A DNA stretch of 64,000 nucleotides from Pedobacter caeni (GCF_900129215.1 NZ_FQUQ01000002.1:682001-746000), one strand, 5' to 3'; numbered from the stretch's first letter, positions 10,058-19,171 are shown. Numbers and translations: made by a program. The notes: generated from the letters alone by a model not told the origin.

Positions 10058-10780
10058 ATGTACAATAAGCATGGATACTACGGACTCATGGAACGATACC
10101 AGGTAGAGCGTGCCATAAAGATGGCCAGAATACTGAATATTATCGGAGTTATTATTGCCATTGCTATATTCTTTTCCGGGGAGTTTGAAAAATATGTTAC
10201 CGGGGCAGCGCTGATTGCACCTTTTATTTTCATGCTGATATTTAGGTCTTATAAAGGAGCAATATCCAGTGATTTCTCAACAGACCCTTACCCGACAATG
10301 ATATGGGGGATTCTGGCAATACTCATTTCTATGTTTATGAGATATGTTTTGGATCTTAATACTTTAGTATATAGCGGAGTATGGCTACCCTCGATCATTA
10401 TAGGTGTCTTGTTTTGTCTTCCAAAGCTGATTCCCGGTAAGGGCTACAAATTTCGTGACAGGGCAGATCATTCAGAAAAGATAATTATGATCCTCCTCGC
10501 TCTTTCTTATGGTTTGGTTTCTACTTTTACGATGAATCAGGTTTATGATGCTTCTGTACCCCGGACCTACCATGTTAAAGTTCTGGATAAAATAAGTAGA
10601 TCAGGAAGGAAAACGTTACCGAGCTGCCACCTTATGGTTTCTCCATGGTCCAGCAGAATAACGAATGAGGAGGTTGAGGTTGGATGGAAGTTGTATAAAA
10701 ACGTAAAGGTTAACGATGAGGTTAATATTTATCTGTTAGAAGGCTATTTAGGTATTCCCTGGTTTGTGGTGCAGAAATAA
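10058..10780 (+). CDS. Hypothetical integral membrane protein
   Basis: I do not recognise a family. The N-terminal 170 residues hold about five hydrophobic segments (ILNIIGVIIAIAIFF, AALIAPFIFMLIF, MIWGILAILISMFM, LPSIIIGVLFCL, IIMILLALSYGLVS). The last 70 residues form a soluble tail with a small beta-rich look (RTYHVKVLDK, VNDEVNIYLLEG, ending GIPWFVVQK). An alternative start at Met11 (10088) is possible. It stands alone between the terminator of the glycan operon and a convergent lipoprotein gene. Confidence 0.7.
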   Translation: MYNKHGYYGLMERYQVERAIKMARILNIIGVIIAIAIFFSGEFEKYVTGAALIAPFIFMLIFRSYKGAISSDFSTDPYPTMIWGILAILISMFMRYVLDLNTLVYSGVWLPSIIIGVLFCLPKLIPGKGYKFRDRADHSEKIIMILLALSYGLVSTFTMNQVYDASVPRTYHVKVLDKISRSGRKTLPSCHLMVSPWSSRITNEEVEVGWKLYKNVKVNDEVNIYLLEGYLGIPWFVVQK

Positions 10781-10815
10781 GCAATGGTTGAAAAAAATCT
10801 AAATTTTATCATCTG

Positions 10816-11343
10816 TTATAAGCCAGCCACAATGGATTCAATGTTGATTCCTACAAAGCAGTCATCGGCGCAATTCTCTTCAATATATCCGCAAGAGGAT
10901 ATCATACCATTGTTTTTAGTTTCAAGATAGGATTTCGCATTTTTCTTTTTCAGTAACCAGACTGTTTTAGCTTTTTGATAGATCTCATCTAATGTGACCG
11001 CTTTGAACTGATTGGGATGTGTGTTCAGTTTTGCCTCATCTTCAGTCCATTGCTCATGAATGGTAACTTCGTTTTTAGGTGTAGAGCGAACTGATTTAGC
11101 CAGGTAACTGCGCTGAATGGGCTTGCCATTTTTTACGGTTACCTGAGTTTCCGTACTGAGTCCGGTCCAGGAAACAGTACTCACAGTATAGTGGTAAGAA
11201 TTATCAGACGATGCTTTAAAATCTGTCCAGGCTTTAAAGCTCTTGTCGAAATCATTTTCATGTTCGATGTTGTTTTTTTTACACGATGTCAGAATCATTG
11301 TGACAATCAGGAGGTTCAGAAGCAGGTAATGGTTTGGTTTCAT
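10816..11343 (-). CDS. Hypothetical small lipoprotein (DUF6174-like)
   Basis: Exported lipoprotein of 175 residues with a signal sequence and lipobox TSCKKN at about residue 21. The body (SYHYTVSTVSW, TVKNGKPIQRS, TLDEIYQKAKTVW) resembles DUF6174-type small lipoproteins, but I hold this assignment loosely. Three cysteines near the C-terminus (SSCGYIEENCADDC) could form disulfides or a metal site. It is transcribed convergently with the membrane protein gene before it and divergently from the fucose operon. Confidence 0.65.
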   Translation of the reverse strand: MKPNHYLLLNLLIVTMILTSCKKNNIEHENDFDKSFKAWTDFKASSDNSYHYTVSTVSWTGLSTETQVTVKNGKPIQRSYLAKSVRSTPKNEVTIHEQWTEDEAKLNTHPNQFKAVTLDEIYQKAKTVWLLKKKNAKSYLETKNNGMISSCGYIEENCADDCFVGINIESIVAGL

Positions 11344-11415
11344 GGCTGATTTTTTCTCTTAAACGAGTGAAAGGTCATTTATGCTACAAAATTTACTTAT
11401 TGTCTTTGATGCATC

Positions 11416-11427
11416 GGATAATCCAGT
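11416..11427. promoter_or_regulatory. Candidate fucose-regulator operator GGATAATCCAGT
   Basis: GGATAATCCAGT lies 75 bases before the L-fuconate dehydratase start. An almost identical GGATAGTCCAGT lies upstream of the first fucosidase (16641), and its core ATAATCCA upstream of the second (46101). The shared placement suggests a binding site for the AraC-type regulators. A promoter-like TGTCTTTG stands at 11401-11408. The role is inferred. Confidence 0.35.
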
Positions 11428-11501
11428 TAAATAGAATTTTAGTCTATTGGTTTAGCCCTCCTGAGGTCGCTAAATTGCATTCACCAAGAATAAACTAAAA
11501 T

Positions 11502-12728
11502 ATGATTAAAAATATTCAGGTGAATGATGCAAGGTTTCCGTTAGCTAAAGGTGCAGGAAGCGACGCGATTCACCGAGACCCGATCTATTCCTATGCGGTA
11601 ACGAACCTGATAGACGACAGCGGACTTACAGGAACTGGTTTTGCTTTTACTTTAGGGGAAGGCAATGACCTCGTTTGTAAGGCTGCACAGTTTTATGCAG
11701 AACAGCTTAAGGGCAGAGATATTGAAGAACTGATGTCTGATTTTGGAAATGTCTTTAACCAGCTGAGCAATGAACAACAGTTCCGTTGGCTTGGTCCCCA
11801 CAAGGGAGTAGTCCATCTTGCATTGGCTTCGGTGACTAATGCCTGCTATGATCTGTGGGCCAAAAAAAGAGGATTGCCCCTCTGGAAATTGCTGATTGAT
11901 TTATCTCCACAGGAAATCCTCAATACACTGGACCTTTCTTATCTGGAAGATGAGCTTACGGCAGCACAAGCCCTGCAATTATTGACAGAAAATCAGTCGG
12001 AAAAAGAAGCACGCCTGCAAATTACCCAGATCGGTTATCCCGGTTATGATACTTCCATCGGCTGGTTTAATTATAGCGATGAAAAGGTACGTGAGAACTG
12101 TAAAAAGGCAATTGCTGAAGGTTTTACAGCCATGAAGCTGAAAGTCGGGAGTAAAGATCCGCAAAGGGACATTCGTCGTTCTCATATTGTACGTGAAGAA
12201 GCCGGAGATCAGGTCAAAGTAATGCTCGATGCCAATCAGCAATGGACGCTTCCGCAGGCATTGAAAATATGTGCAGAATTACAAGGCATGAACCCTTACT
12301 GGATAGAAGAACCTACCCATCCGGATGATATCCTTGCCCATAAAACACTGGCAGATGCCATTGCTCCGGTAAAACTGGCATTGGGAGAGCATGTGCCCAA
12401 CCGTATCATTTTTAAAAATTACCTGCAAACCCGATCGGCAGGATTTATTCAGGCCGATGCGGTAAGGATAGGAGGAGTAAGTGAATTCATTACCGTAAGC
12501 CTGCTTTGCAGGAAGTATGGGATTCCGGTGGTCCCGCACGTTGGAGACATGGGACAGCTTCATCAGCATCTGGTTTTGTTTAACCATATCAGCATGGGGC
12601 ATGAAGCTTTATTTCTCGAACACATTCCTCATTTACAAGAACATTTTGTACATCCGGTAATTGTAGAAGGAGGGGTTTACAGGACACCAATGGAACCAGG
12701 TAGCAGTTGTGATCTGATAAAAAAATAA
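11502..12728 (+). CDS. fucD: L-fuconate dehydratase (enolase superfamily)
   Basis: Dehydrates L-fuconate to 2-keto-3-deoxy-L-fuconate in the cytoplasm, the third step of the non-phosphorylating L-fucose pathway. The mandelate-racemase/enolase fold is evident: FRWLGPHKGVVHLALASV in the cap, KLKVG (Lys212, Lys214), metal ligands Asp243 (VMLDANQQW), Glu269 (YWIEEPT) and Glu296 (LGEH), and a His346 base (VPHVGDMG). These segments closely match what I remember of the Xanthomonas FucD sequence. Length (408) is slightly under the usual 430-440. It is the first gene of an operon with a symporter, a mutarotase and a sugar dehydrogenase, which supports the assignment. Confidence 0.9.
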   Translation: MIKNIQVNDARFPLAKGAGSDAIHRDPIYSYAVTNLIDDSGLTGTGFAFTLGEGNDLVCKAAQFYAEQLKGRDIEELMSDFGNVFNQLSNEQQFRWLGPHKGVVHLALASVTNACYDLWAKKRGLPLWKLLIDLSPQEILNTLDLSYLEDELTAAQALQLLTENQSEKEARLQITQIGYPGYDTSIGWFNYSDEKVRENCKKAIAEGFTAMKLKVGSKDPQRDIRRSHIVREEAGDQVKVMLDANQQWTLPQALKICAELQGMNPYWIEEPTHPDDILAHKTLADAIAPVKLALGEHVPNRIIFKNYLQTRSAGFIQADAVRIGGVSEFITVSLLCRKYGIPVVPHVGDMGQLHQHLVLFNHISMGHEALFLEHIPHLQEHFVHPVIVEGGVYRTPMEPGSSCDLIKK

Positions 12729-12732
12729 ACAC

Positions 12733-14376
12733 ATGTTAAAATCTCTGGACTTAAGCATCAGTATCCTTTATATCCTCGGTATTTTAGCCGTTGGGTTGTG
12801 GGCAGGCATTCGCCACCGTCGAAAAAGTAAAGCGAATGCTGCGGGAGAATATTTCCTTGCCGGGAAAACGTTAAAATGGCCAGCCATCGGTTTGGCCTTG
12901 TTTGCGACTAATATTTCTACCGTTCACCTGGTCAGTCTGGCGCAGAGTGGCTTCGACAGCGGATTATTGAACGGCAATTTCGAGTGGATGGCGGCTTTTA
13001 CCCTCATCCTCTTGTCGCTGTTTTTTGTCCCTTTTTATATTAAATCCGGAGTGGCCACTTTGCCTGATTTTCTGGAAAAGCGATACGATAGGGCCAGCCG
13101 GGATTGGCTGGCAGTGATCTCTGTAGTTTCGGCAATCATCATTCATATTGCATTTTCTATGCTGGCCGGAGGAATTGTCCTGAAAACCTTGTTCGGACTG
13201 AACATGTATGTCAGTGTGATTGTCATTTGCCTGATCACTGCAATCTATACGATTGTTGGCGGATTAAAAGCCGTGGTGGTGACCGAATCTATTCAAACCG
13301 TGGTTTTGCTCAGCGGGGCGTTCATCATCAGCTATGCTGCCTTCCATAAAATGGGAGGATGGGAACCGATGACTGAGGTGTTAAAAAGCAAAGGGGAAAT
13401 GAACAGGCTTTCGATGTTACGGCCACATGGTGATGCCAGTGGAATGCCCTGGTATACCGTATTTTTAGGTTATCCGATTTTGGGCATCTGGTATTGGTGT
13501 GCTGATCAGACGATTGTACAGCGTGTGCTTGGTGCAAAAGATGAAAATCATGCCAGGGTAGGACCACTGTTTTGTGGCTTTATCAAGATCCTGCCGGTAT
13601 TCATTTTCGTATTGCCTGGCTTATTTGCCTATACCTTGGTTCAGTCGGGACATTTGGATGTGAGCAGTCTGGGACTTGACGCTAAAGGACAGGTAAATTC
13701 AAAAGGAATTTATACGTTGATGATCACACAGCTTTTGCCTTCGGGATTGGTTGGTGTGTTGGTTGCTGCGTTGTTATCCGGATTGATGAGTCAGGTTTCA
13801 GGAGCATTAAATTCTATTTCAACGATGGTGAGTTATGACATGTATCAGCGTTATCGTCCTGAGGCTTCCGATAAACAATTGATCTGGGTAGGAAAGGTTT
13901 CAGCAGGGATCGCTTTGGTGTTTTCCCTGGGGTTATTGCCTTTGCTGGATCAGTATGAAAGCATTTTTAGTGGCATCAATGACATCATTGCACACATCGC
14001 TCCGCCCATCACCTGTGTGTTTTTACTGGGGGTATTCTGGAAAGGTGCCTCGGCAGAATCTGCCAAATTAACCTTGTGGATCGGCTCTGTTCTGGGAGTA
14101 GTGGTGTTTGCCATCAACAAAATATTCCCCGAGAGCCTGATTGGTCATATTCCGTTTATGATGATGGCATTTTACCTGTTTTGTGCTTGTGTAGTGATGC
14201 AGGTTTCCTTTTCCTATATCTATCCGGTCAGGCATACGGCAATAAGTGCAACGCTGTACTGGAAATCACCCTGGGAACCTCTACAGGGGAATGCCTGGAA
14301 AGGGATAGGGAATTATAAAGTATTGTCGGCCCTGCTTTTAATAGTTACGGGAGTATTGTATTACCTGTTCAGATAA
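12733..14376 (+). CDS. SSS-family sodium:solute symporter, probable L-fucose importer
   Basis: Inner-membrane sodium-coupled transporter of the SGLT/SSS family, about 14 transmembrane helices, 547 residues. Family features include AGEYFLAGKTLKWPAIGLALF and ISTVHLVSLAQSG near the N-terminus, IVGGLKAVVVTE in the core, WYWCADQTIVQRVLGAK, and QVSGALNSISTM. The last is the usual region for sodium and sugar contacts. The gene begins 4 bases after the L-fuconate dehydratase, so it most likely brings L-fucose into the cytoplasm. Substrate is inferred from context only. The window holds a second, unrelated fucose transporter (FucP type) at 49838. Confidence 0.88.
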   Translation: MLKSLDLSISILYILGILAVGLWAGIRHRRKSKANAAGEYFLAGKTLKWPAIGLALFATNISTVHLVSLAQSGFDSGLLNGNFEWMAAFTLILLSLFFVPFYIKSGVATLPDFLEKRYDRASRDWLAVISVVSAIIIHIAFSMLAGGIVLKTLFGLNMYVSVIVICLITAIYTIVGGLKAVVVTESIQTVVLLSGAFIISYAAFHKMGGWEPMTEVLKSKGEMNRLSMLRPHGDASGMPWYTVFLGYPILGIWYWCADQTIVQRVLGAKDENHARVGPLFCGFIKILPVFIFVLPGLFAYTLVQSGHLDVSSLGLDAKGQVNSKGIYTLMITQLLPSGLVGVLVAALLSGLMSQVSGALNSISTMVSYDMYQRYRPEASDKQLIWVGKVSAGIALVFSLGLLPLLDQYESIFSGINDIIAHIAPPITCVFLLGVFWKGASAESAKLTLWIGSVLGVVVFAINKIFPESLIGHIPFMMMAFYLFCACVVMQVSFSYIYPVRHTAISATLYWKSPWEPLQGNAWKGIGNYKVLSALLLIVTGVLYYLFR

Positions 14377-14378
14377 AA

Positions 14379-14399
14379 AGATGAAACCATCATCAGCAT
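14379..14399 (+). repeat. 21-bp direct repeat, copy 1, carrying a tiny ORF start
   Basis: The 21 bases from 14379 are identical to those at 16731-16751. Each copy contains an ATG that opens with the codons for MKPSSA. Here the tiny frame (14381-14422, 13 codons) stops at a TGA that overlaps the mutarotase start codon as ATGA. It may be a coupled leader peptide; function is unproven. Confidence 0.6.
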
Positions 14400-14418
14400 T
14401 GAAAAAAAACATGTTCAA

Positions 14419-14835
14419 ATGAAAAAGTATATAATGATTGCATTTCTTGCCGGTTTTTTATTGGCGGGTTGCAAAGAAGAGGTTAAACAAAACCAGGTGA
14501 AGCGCTTTGGTTCAGTAACCGGATTAAAAGCGGAGAAGCTGGAGGAGTATAAACGCTTACATGCGAATGCCTGGCCCTCTGTGCTGAAAAAGATCAAAGA
14601 GTGCAACATCAGAAACTATTCGATCTACCTGCAGAAAATTGGTGATGCTTATTATTTGTTCAGCTATTTTGAATATGCGGGAACTGATTTTGATGCTGAT
14701 ATGAAAAAGATGGCGGATGATCCGGAAACGCAACGTTGGTGGAAAGAAACCGACCCTTGTCAGCAGCCATTACCCGAAACTGCTGCAAAAAAACAAATCT
14801 GGACCAATATGGAGCAAGTCTTTCATACCGATTAA
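14419..14835 (+). CDS. Lipoprotein sugar mutarotase (RhaM/FucU-like, L-rhamnose mutarotase fold)
   Basis: Interconverts sugar anomers, presumably of L-fucose, between release and oxidation. The body matches the L-rhamnose mutarotase family (DUF718): YKRLHANAWPSVLKKI carries the expected catalytic His (His48), followed by NYSIYLQKIGDAYYLFSYFEY and TQRWWKETDPCQQP. Unusually for this family it begins with a lipoprotein signal (FLLAGCKEE, Cys18), so it should work in the periplasm. The start codon overlaps the stop of a 13-codon frame. It lies between the symporter and the fucose dehydrogenase, consistent with feeding the anomer that the pathway needs. Confidence 0.88.
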   Translation: MKKYIMIAFLAGFLLAGCKEEVKQNQVKRFGSVTGLKAEKLEEYKRLHANAWPSVLKKIKECNIRNYSIYLQKIGDAYYLFSYFEYAGTDFDADMKKMADDPETQRWWKETDPCQQPLPETAAKKQIWTNMEQVFHTD

Positions 14836-14858
14836 TGTCCTTTAAACAATAGAAAAAG

Positions 14859-15629
14859 ATGAAGTTATTATCCGGTAAAGTTATTTTCCTCACAGGAGGT
14901 TCGGCAGGGATTGGTTTGGCTTGTGCAAAGGCTTATGCTGAAGCAGGAGCAAAGGTGGTGATCGTAGCACTGGATGCAGACCAGGTTAAAGAAGCGGCCA
15001 CGCAATTAGGTACAGCACATTTAGGAATTGCCTGTGATGTGTCTAAGGCAGCCGATGTAGCGCATGCAATGGCCCTGACAATGGAGAAATATGGGAAAAT
15101 AGACGCGATACACAACAATGCAGGAGTTGCATCACCTTCCAAACCATTACACGAAACAAGTGATGAAGAATGGGATCAGTTGACAGATGTAAACATAAAA
15201 AGCGTGTTGTATACCACCAGGTATGGATTTGAAGCTTTGAAACAATCTGAGGGCTGCATCCTGAATACCAGTAGCCTGGTAGGGGAGATCGGGCAGGAAA
15301 ACCATGCGGCTTATACCGCAACAAAAGGAGCAATGAATGCATTGACGAAATCTATGGCATTGGATTATGCAATGCATAAGATCAGGGTAAATGCGGTATT
15401 GCCGGCAGGAGTATGGACACCTATGTTGCGCAAATGGAGTAAGGAACAGCCCGATCCTGCTTCGATTGAAAAATACCTGGACGACATACATGTCCTGGGC
15501 TATTGTCCGGAAGGGGAGGTCATTGCTGATGCCTGTGTGTTTCTACTATCGGAAAAGGCCCGGTTCATTACGGGGACACTTTTGCCGGTAAGCGGTGGCG
15601 CAGAGCTGGGGTACAGGTCTCTGAGATAA
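14859..15629 (+). CDS. SDR-family oxidoreductase, probable L-fucose dehydrogenase
   Basis: NAD(P)-dependent classical short-chain dehydrogenase of 256 residues, expected to oxidise L-fucose to L-fuconolactone. It has TGGSAGIG (12-19) for cofactor binding, HNNAG (85-89), and the catalytic Ser139, Tyr152 and Lys156 (YTATK). The C-terminal FITGTLLPVSGGAELG is standard for the family. The dinucleotide site has VALDADQ after the second strand, an acidic residue that tends to favour NAD. It is last in the fuconate dehydratase operon and converges on the AraC gene 4 bases later. The substrate is inferred from its neighbours. Confidence 0.85.
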   Translation: MKLLSGKVIFLTGGSAGIGLACAKAYAEAGAKVVIVALDADQVKEAATQLGTAHLGIACDVSKAADVAHAMALTMEKYGKIDAIHNNAGVASPSKPLHETSDEEWDQLTDVNIKSVLYTTRYGFEALKQSEGCILNTSSLVGEIGQENHAAYTATKGAMNALTKSMALDYAMHKIRVNAVLPAGVWTPMLRKWSKEQPDPASIEKYLDDIHVLGYCPEGEVIADACVFLLSEKARFITGTLLPVSGGAELGYRSLR

Positions 15630-15633
15630 GAGC

Positions 15634-16530
15634 CTAAATCCTGTTTTTACTCTTATAATCTACGGGTGAGCTGCCCATGATTTTATGAAACAGGCGGGAG
15701 AAGTAAAAAGCATCCGCATAACCAACAGCTGCGGCAACTTCTTTTATCCGCAAATCGGATAAGGCGAGCAGTTGACAGGCGCGTTGTATTTTTAAATGAA
15801 TGAAGTAATCAATCGGAGATATTCCTGTCTTTGTTCTAAACAGGTTTTGAAAATGTGAGGGGGAATAAGCAAACTTCGCGGCAATGTCGGGAACCGTTAA
15901 CCTGGCTGAAATGTTGTTTTTCAGGTATTCAATGACACGATCCGAAATGTCTTCGCTGGTGGTTTGGCTCAGCTCCACATTTTTTTGAGGAAAGAGGAAG
16001 TTGGCAATGAGGTAATAGAGACTTAAATTGGCATAGCTTAGGTTTTCATCACTATATCCTTTTTCCAGACAGCTGTAGATCATTTCCCAGAGTTTGATTC
16101 TGTGTTCATCAAAGGGGATTGTTTTTGGACTGATCAGGCTTTTAATAGACAGGGATTCATTGAGACTGGATAATTTGCTTCCGGTAAAGTGTACCCAGTA
16201 TATTGTCCATGGATCAGTCAGGTCCGAAGCGTAACGCAAAGCTTGATCCGTTGCCGGGATAATGAAGAATTGATTGGCCGAAACTTCATGCTTTTCATTG
16301 TTGATACTGAACCAGCCTTTGCCATCTGTACAGTAAATGAGAATGTTGTCTGTACAGCCTTTTGGCCTGTTCCGGTAATGCCCGGCGGCTTTGGGGAAAT
16401 AACCAATATGGCTGATGTACAGGGAGTTTAAGAAGAAATCATCTTTCGGTTTCCTGTCGTACAGAAACTCGGGCAGACTGATCAGTTTTTCCCCGCTAAA
16501 ACCATCACGTTTTTTCTTATTGATCTTCAT
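15634..16530 (-). CDS. AraC-family transcriptional regulator (fucose module 1)
   Basis: Cytoplasmic sugar-responsive activator of 298 residues. An N-terminal cupin-type sensing domain (TDNILIYCTDGKGWFSIN, then NQFFIIPATDQALRYA and DPWTIYWVHFTG) precedes a two-helix-turn-helix AraC domain (LTVPDIAAKFAYSPSHFQNLFR, then IKEVAAAVGYADAFYFSRLFHKIMG). It is paralogous to the regulator at 45152-46081, which also faces a fucosidase. It diverges from the GH29 gene at 16820, so it likely controls that gene and perhaps the convergent dehydratase operon. Confidence 0.93.
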   Translation of the reverse strand: MKINKKKRDGFSGEKLISLPEFLYDRKPKDDFFLNSLYISHIGYFPKAAGHYRNRPKGCTDNILIYCTDGKGWFSINNEKHEVSANQFFIIPATDQALRYASDLTDPWTIYWVHFTGSKLSSLNESLSIKSLISPKTIPFDEHRIKLWEMIYSCLEKGYSDENLSYANLSLYYLIANFLFPQKNVELSQTTSEDISDRVIEYLKNNISARLTVPDIAAKFAYSPSHFQNLFRTKTGISPIDYFIHLKIQRACQLLALSDLRIKEVAAAVGYADAFYFSRLFHKIMGSSPVDYKSKNRI

Positions 16531-16640
16531 ATCGGTTTATTTGGCGGATAAACTTATTGTTTTTAATCTGAAAACAACAGGGTTTTTCTGTTTTTTTCAG
16601 ATTTACCAGGCCATGTTTTTTGAATGGTTATTTTTTAGTG

Positions 16641-16652
16641 GGATAGTCCAGT
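16641..16652. promoter_or_regulatory. Candidate fucose-regulator operator GGATAGTCCAGT
   Basis: It differs in one base from the 12-mer at 11416-11427 and lies in the 289-base divergent region between the AraC gene and the first GH29 fucosidase. The rest of this region holds T-rich stretches and the second copy of the 21-base repeat. Its role as a regulator site is inferred from position and similarity. Confidence 0.35.
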
Positions 16653-16730
16653 ATATTCATGACATTCTCTATTCTTTCTCTATCGGCTTAAACCTAATTT
16701 AGTATCACACCAATGAACCAAAATATAACC

Positions 16731-16751
16731 AGATGAAACCATCATCAGCAT
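16731..16751 (+). repeat. 21-bp direct repeat, copy 2, with a 20-codon ORF
   Basis: Identical to 14379-14399. From the ATG at 16733 a 20-codon frame runs to a TAA at 16793-16795 and begins MKPSSA like the first copy. It ends 24 bases before the fucosidase start. It could be a leader peptide or a conserved leader RNA element shared by the two fucose transcripts. Confidence 0.55.
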
Positions 16752-16819
16752 ACCGCTTACAAGAAGCGGCGAACATGCTTATGATCGCTTCATAACCGCT
16801 AAAAAACAAACATATTCTA

Positions 16820-18145
16820 ATGAAAAAATACACCACTCTTCTAACCCTTGTTTTTATGTGCATGTCGGGTCTGGCATTTGCGCAGGCGCCAACCATCCGT
16901 ACTGATAAAAAAGTAGTGGAAGGTTTTATGGACAAACGTTTCGGAATGTTTATCCACTGGGGGCCGGTTAGCCTTCGGGGAACTGAAATCGGCTGGTCAA
17001 GGAGTACTTCCGTTGCGACAGTCGAATATGATAATTTATACAAAGAGTTTAATCCTTTATTGTTTGACGCCGATAAATGGGCAAAAACGGCCAAGGATGC
17101 CGGAATGAAGTATTTAACGATCACTTCTAAGCACCATGATGGATTTTGTTTATGGCCTACGGCATATTCGGATTACAACATCATGAACTCTCCCTATAAA
17201 AAAGACATCGTAGGAGAGCTGGCAAAAGCCTGTAAAAAGTACGACCTCAAATTTTGTATTTACTTTACGGTTGCCGATTGGCATGATCCTGACTGGGCTG
17301 TACTGTACCCGGCTACAACGCCTAACAAATCGGCAAATATGAACAGGTTTGTATCCAGAATGAAAAATGAACTGAAAGAATTGATTCAGAATTATAAACC
17401 TTATATGCTTTGGTTTGATGCCAATTGGGATAAAGAATGGACGTCTGAACATTCAACAGAAGTTTATAATGCCATCAAAAAGCTGGATCCTAATGTGCTC
17501 ATCAACAACAGGCTGGATACTAAGGAAGCCAGTGGAGGATCACATAAGGTGATGCTGTCTTCTACCCTTGCAGATTTTGCTACTCCGGAACAAGAGGTGG
17601 GGGCAATGAATATGGATTATCCATGGGAGAGCTGCATCACGATTTGTCAGCAATGGGCATGGAAACCGAATGATAAAATGAAATCTTTAAAAGAGTGTTT
17701 ACAGACCCTGGCAAGCACTGCTGGTGGAAACGGAAATCTGCTGTTTAATGTAGGCCCAATGATGGATGGAAGAATAGAAGCGAGACAGGTGGATCGTTTA
17801 AAAGAGATGGGTGCCTGGTTAAATAAAAACGGAGCAGCAATATATGCAACCAAAGGCGGGCCCTACAAACCTGATAGCCTGATGGCAGCAACAAGAAAAG
17901 GAAACAAGATTTACCTGCACCTGTTTAAAAATCAGGGGGCTGAAATTACAATAGCCGCTGTACCCGGTGCTACAGTGAAGAAAGCTTACTTCCTTGATGG
18001 TGCAAAACCAACAGCTTTTAAAGTTAAGGCGGATCAGATTACAATTACAGTGCCCTTGCAATTGCCTGATGAGAATGATACGGTGATCGTATTAGAAATG
18101 GATAAAAATGTAGAATCCGTTCCGGTGATGAGTTTTAAATCCTGA
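16820..18145 (+). CDS. GH29 alpha-L-fucosidase (module 1)
   Basis: Secreted or periplasmic enzyme releasing L-fucose from fucosylated glycans. A signal peptide (about 1-21, LAFAQAP) is followed by the GH29 barrel: FGMFIHWGPVSLRG (His46), TSKHHDGFCLWPT, and the nucleophile Asp200 in MLWFDANWD. WESCITICQQWAW and the pair GGNGNLLFNVGPMMDGRI are family hallmarks. The 441 residues include a short beta-sandwich C-terminus (KIYLHLF, then ITITVPL). It diverges from its AraC regulator and sits next to the fuconate dehydratase operon, so released fucose is probably imported and degraded by that module. Confidence 0.93.
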   Translation: MKKYTTLLTLVFMCMSGLAFAQAPTIRTDKKVVEGFMDKRFGMFIHWGPVSLRGTEIGWSRSTSVATVEYDNLYKEFNPLLFDADKWAKTAKDAGMKYLTITSKHHDGFCLWPTAYSDYNIMNSPYKKDIVGELAKACKKYDLKFCIYFTVADWHDPDWAVLYPATTPNKSANMNRFVSRMKNELKELIQNYKPYMLWFDANWDKEWTSEHSTEVYNAIKKLDPNVLINNRLDTKEASGGSHKVMLSSTLADFATPEQEVGAMNMDYPWESCITICQQWAWKPNDKMKSLKECLQTLASTAGGNGNLLFNVGPMMDGRIEARQVDRLKEMGAWLNKNGAAIYATKGGPYKPDSLMAATRKGNKIYLHLFKNQGAEITIAAVPGATVKKAYFLDGAKPTAFKVKADQITITVPLQLPDENDTVIVLEMDKNVESVPVMSFKS

Positions 18146-18186
18146 GGAAGACAACTTAATTATCTTCATTATATTTATCCTGATTT

Positions 18187-19170
18187 ATGGGTAATTTATA
18201 CGAACAATTAAAACGGCATGTTGCCGGCGGAGGTTTTATACATAAAACACCTTTTGAAGACCTGCATTCCTACAAAAATGAAGAGGATTTATCCCCGGAA
18301 TTCAGGGATAAATGGTGTGCACCGTTTTATATGAATATTGGCGGAACCAATCAGGTTCTTGTTGATCAATTAATTGAGGTCAGGGATCAGATCAGTTATG
18401 AAATCGTGTTAAAATTATTAGGCGATTTTGATTGGCGAACCAGACAAACAGGTGCTTTTTTTGCTGCCATTAAGGGATTTAAAGACTTGACTGATGTGAT
18501 TGGAACTCACTTTTTAAAAAGTGAACTGACTTATGCCGGTAAAGTCTATGCCTATACTTTAGCTTCGTTTAATACCCCTGAAGGCATTGATTATTTAGAG
18601 CGTTATCTGGATTATTACTTGTTAAAACCAGACCTTTGGTTTGACCAACGGGAAGCCATGGAAGCTTTAACTTATCTGGATAAAATAAATCAGACCGATC
18701 TCGCAGCTAAGTATCATAACAATTGGTTGAAGTTCGTTAAGAAAAAAGACAATTGGAAGAAGGAGATCAACCTGGAGGGGATTGAAGCCCAAATGAAGCT
18801 GATTGAGAAAGTTAAGAATTTCGATCCGGATTATGTATCGAAAAGTACGGAGTACGGATTGACTTTCAGTTATATTTCTACTCCTGGGATTATAGGTAGA
18901 AGACCTCAGTGTATTTCTAAACAACTTCATCAATATACCTGCTTGTACTTTCTAGATTGGCTGGATACAGAGCACGTAGAATATCTGCTTGATGAATTGA
19001 ACAAGGCAATGAACGGACTTGCCTATGACGATTATCCATCCTCTGATTTGTATATGGAGGAAATTTGGTTGCATTATCCCAGCGTAACAATTGCTGATCA
19101 TTTAACAATTCCGATGGAAGATTTTAAATGTATTTTAGAAGAATGGGGTGAGTTTATAAAACAAGGATAG
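18187..19170 (+). CDS. DUF6000-like protein, possible immunity protein
   Basis: Soluble protein of 327 residues without a signal peptide. Features such as WCAPFYMNIGG, LLGDFDWRTRQTGAFFAAIKGF, TLASFNTPEGIDYLERYLDYYL and KPDLWFDQREAMEALTYLD recall DUF6000 proteins, which often sit near toxin systems. That family memory is moderate. The next gene, a MORN-repeat protein, starts after one base and belongs to the same transcript. Together they look like orphan immunity genes, but no toxin lies nearby. Confidence 0.7.
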   Translation: MGNLYEQLKRHVAGGGFIHKTPFEDLHSYKNEEDLSPEFRDKWCAPFYMNIGGTNQVLVDQLIEVRDQISYEIVLKLLGDFDWRTRQTGAFFAAIKGFKDLTDVIGTHFLKSELTYAGKVYAYTLASFNTPEGIDYLERYLDYYLLKPDLWFDQREAMEALTYLDKINQTDLAAKYHNNWLKFVKKKDNWKKEINLEGIEAQMKLIEKVKNFDPDYVSKSTEYGLTFSYISTPGIIGRRPQCISKQLHQYTCLYFLDWLDTEHVEYLLDELNKAMNGLAYDDYPSSDLYMEEIWLHYPSVTIADHLTIPMEDFKCILEEWGEFIKQG

Positions 19171-19171
19171 G

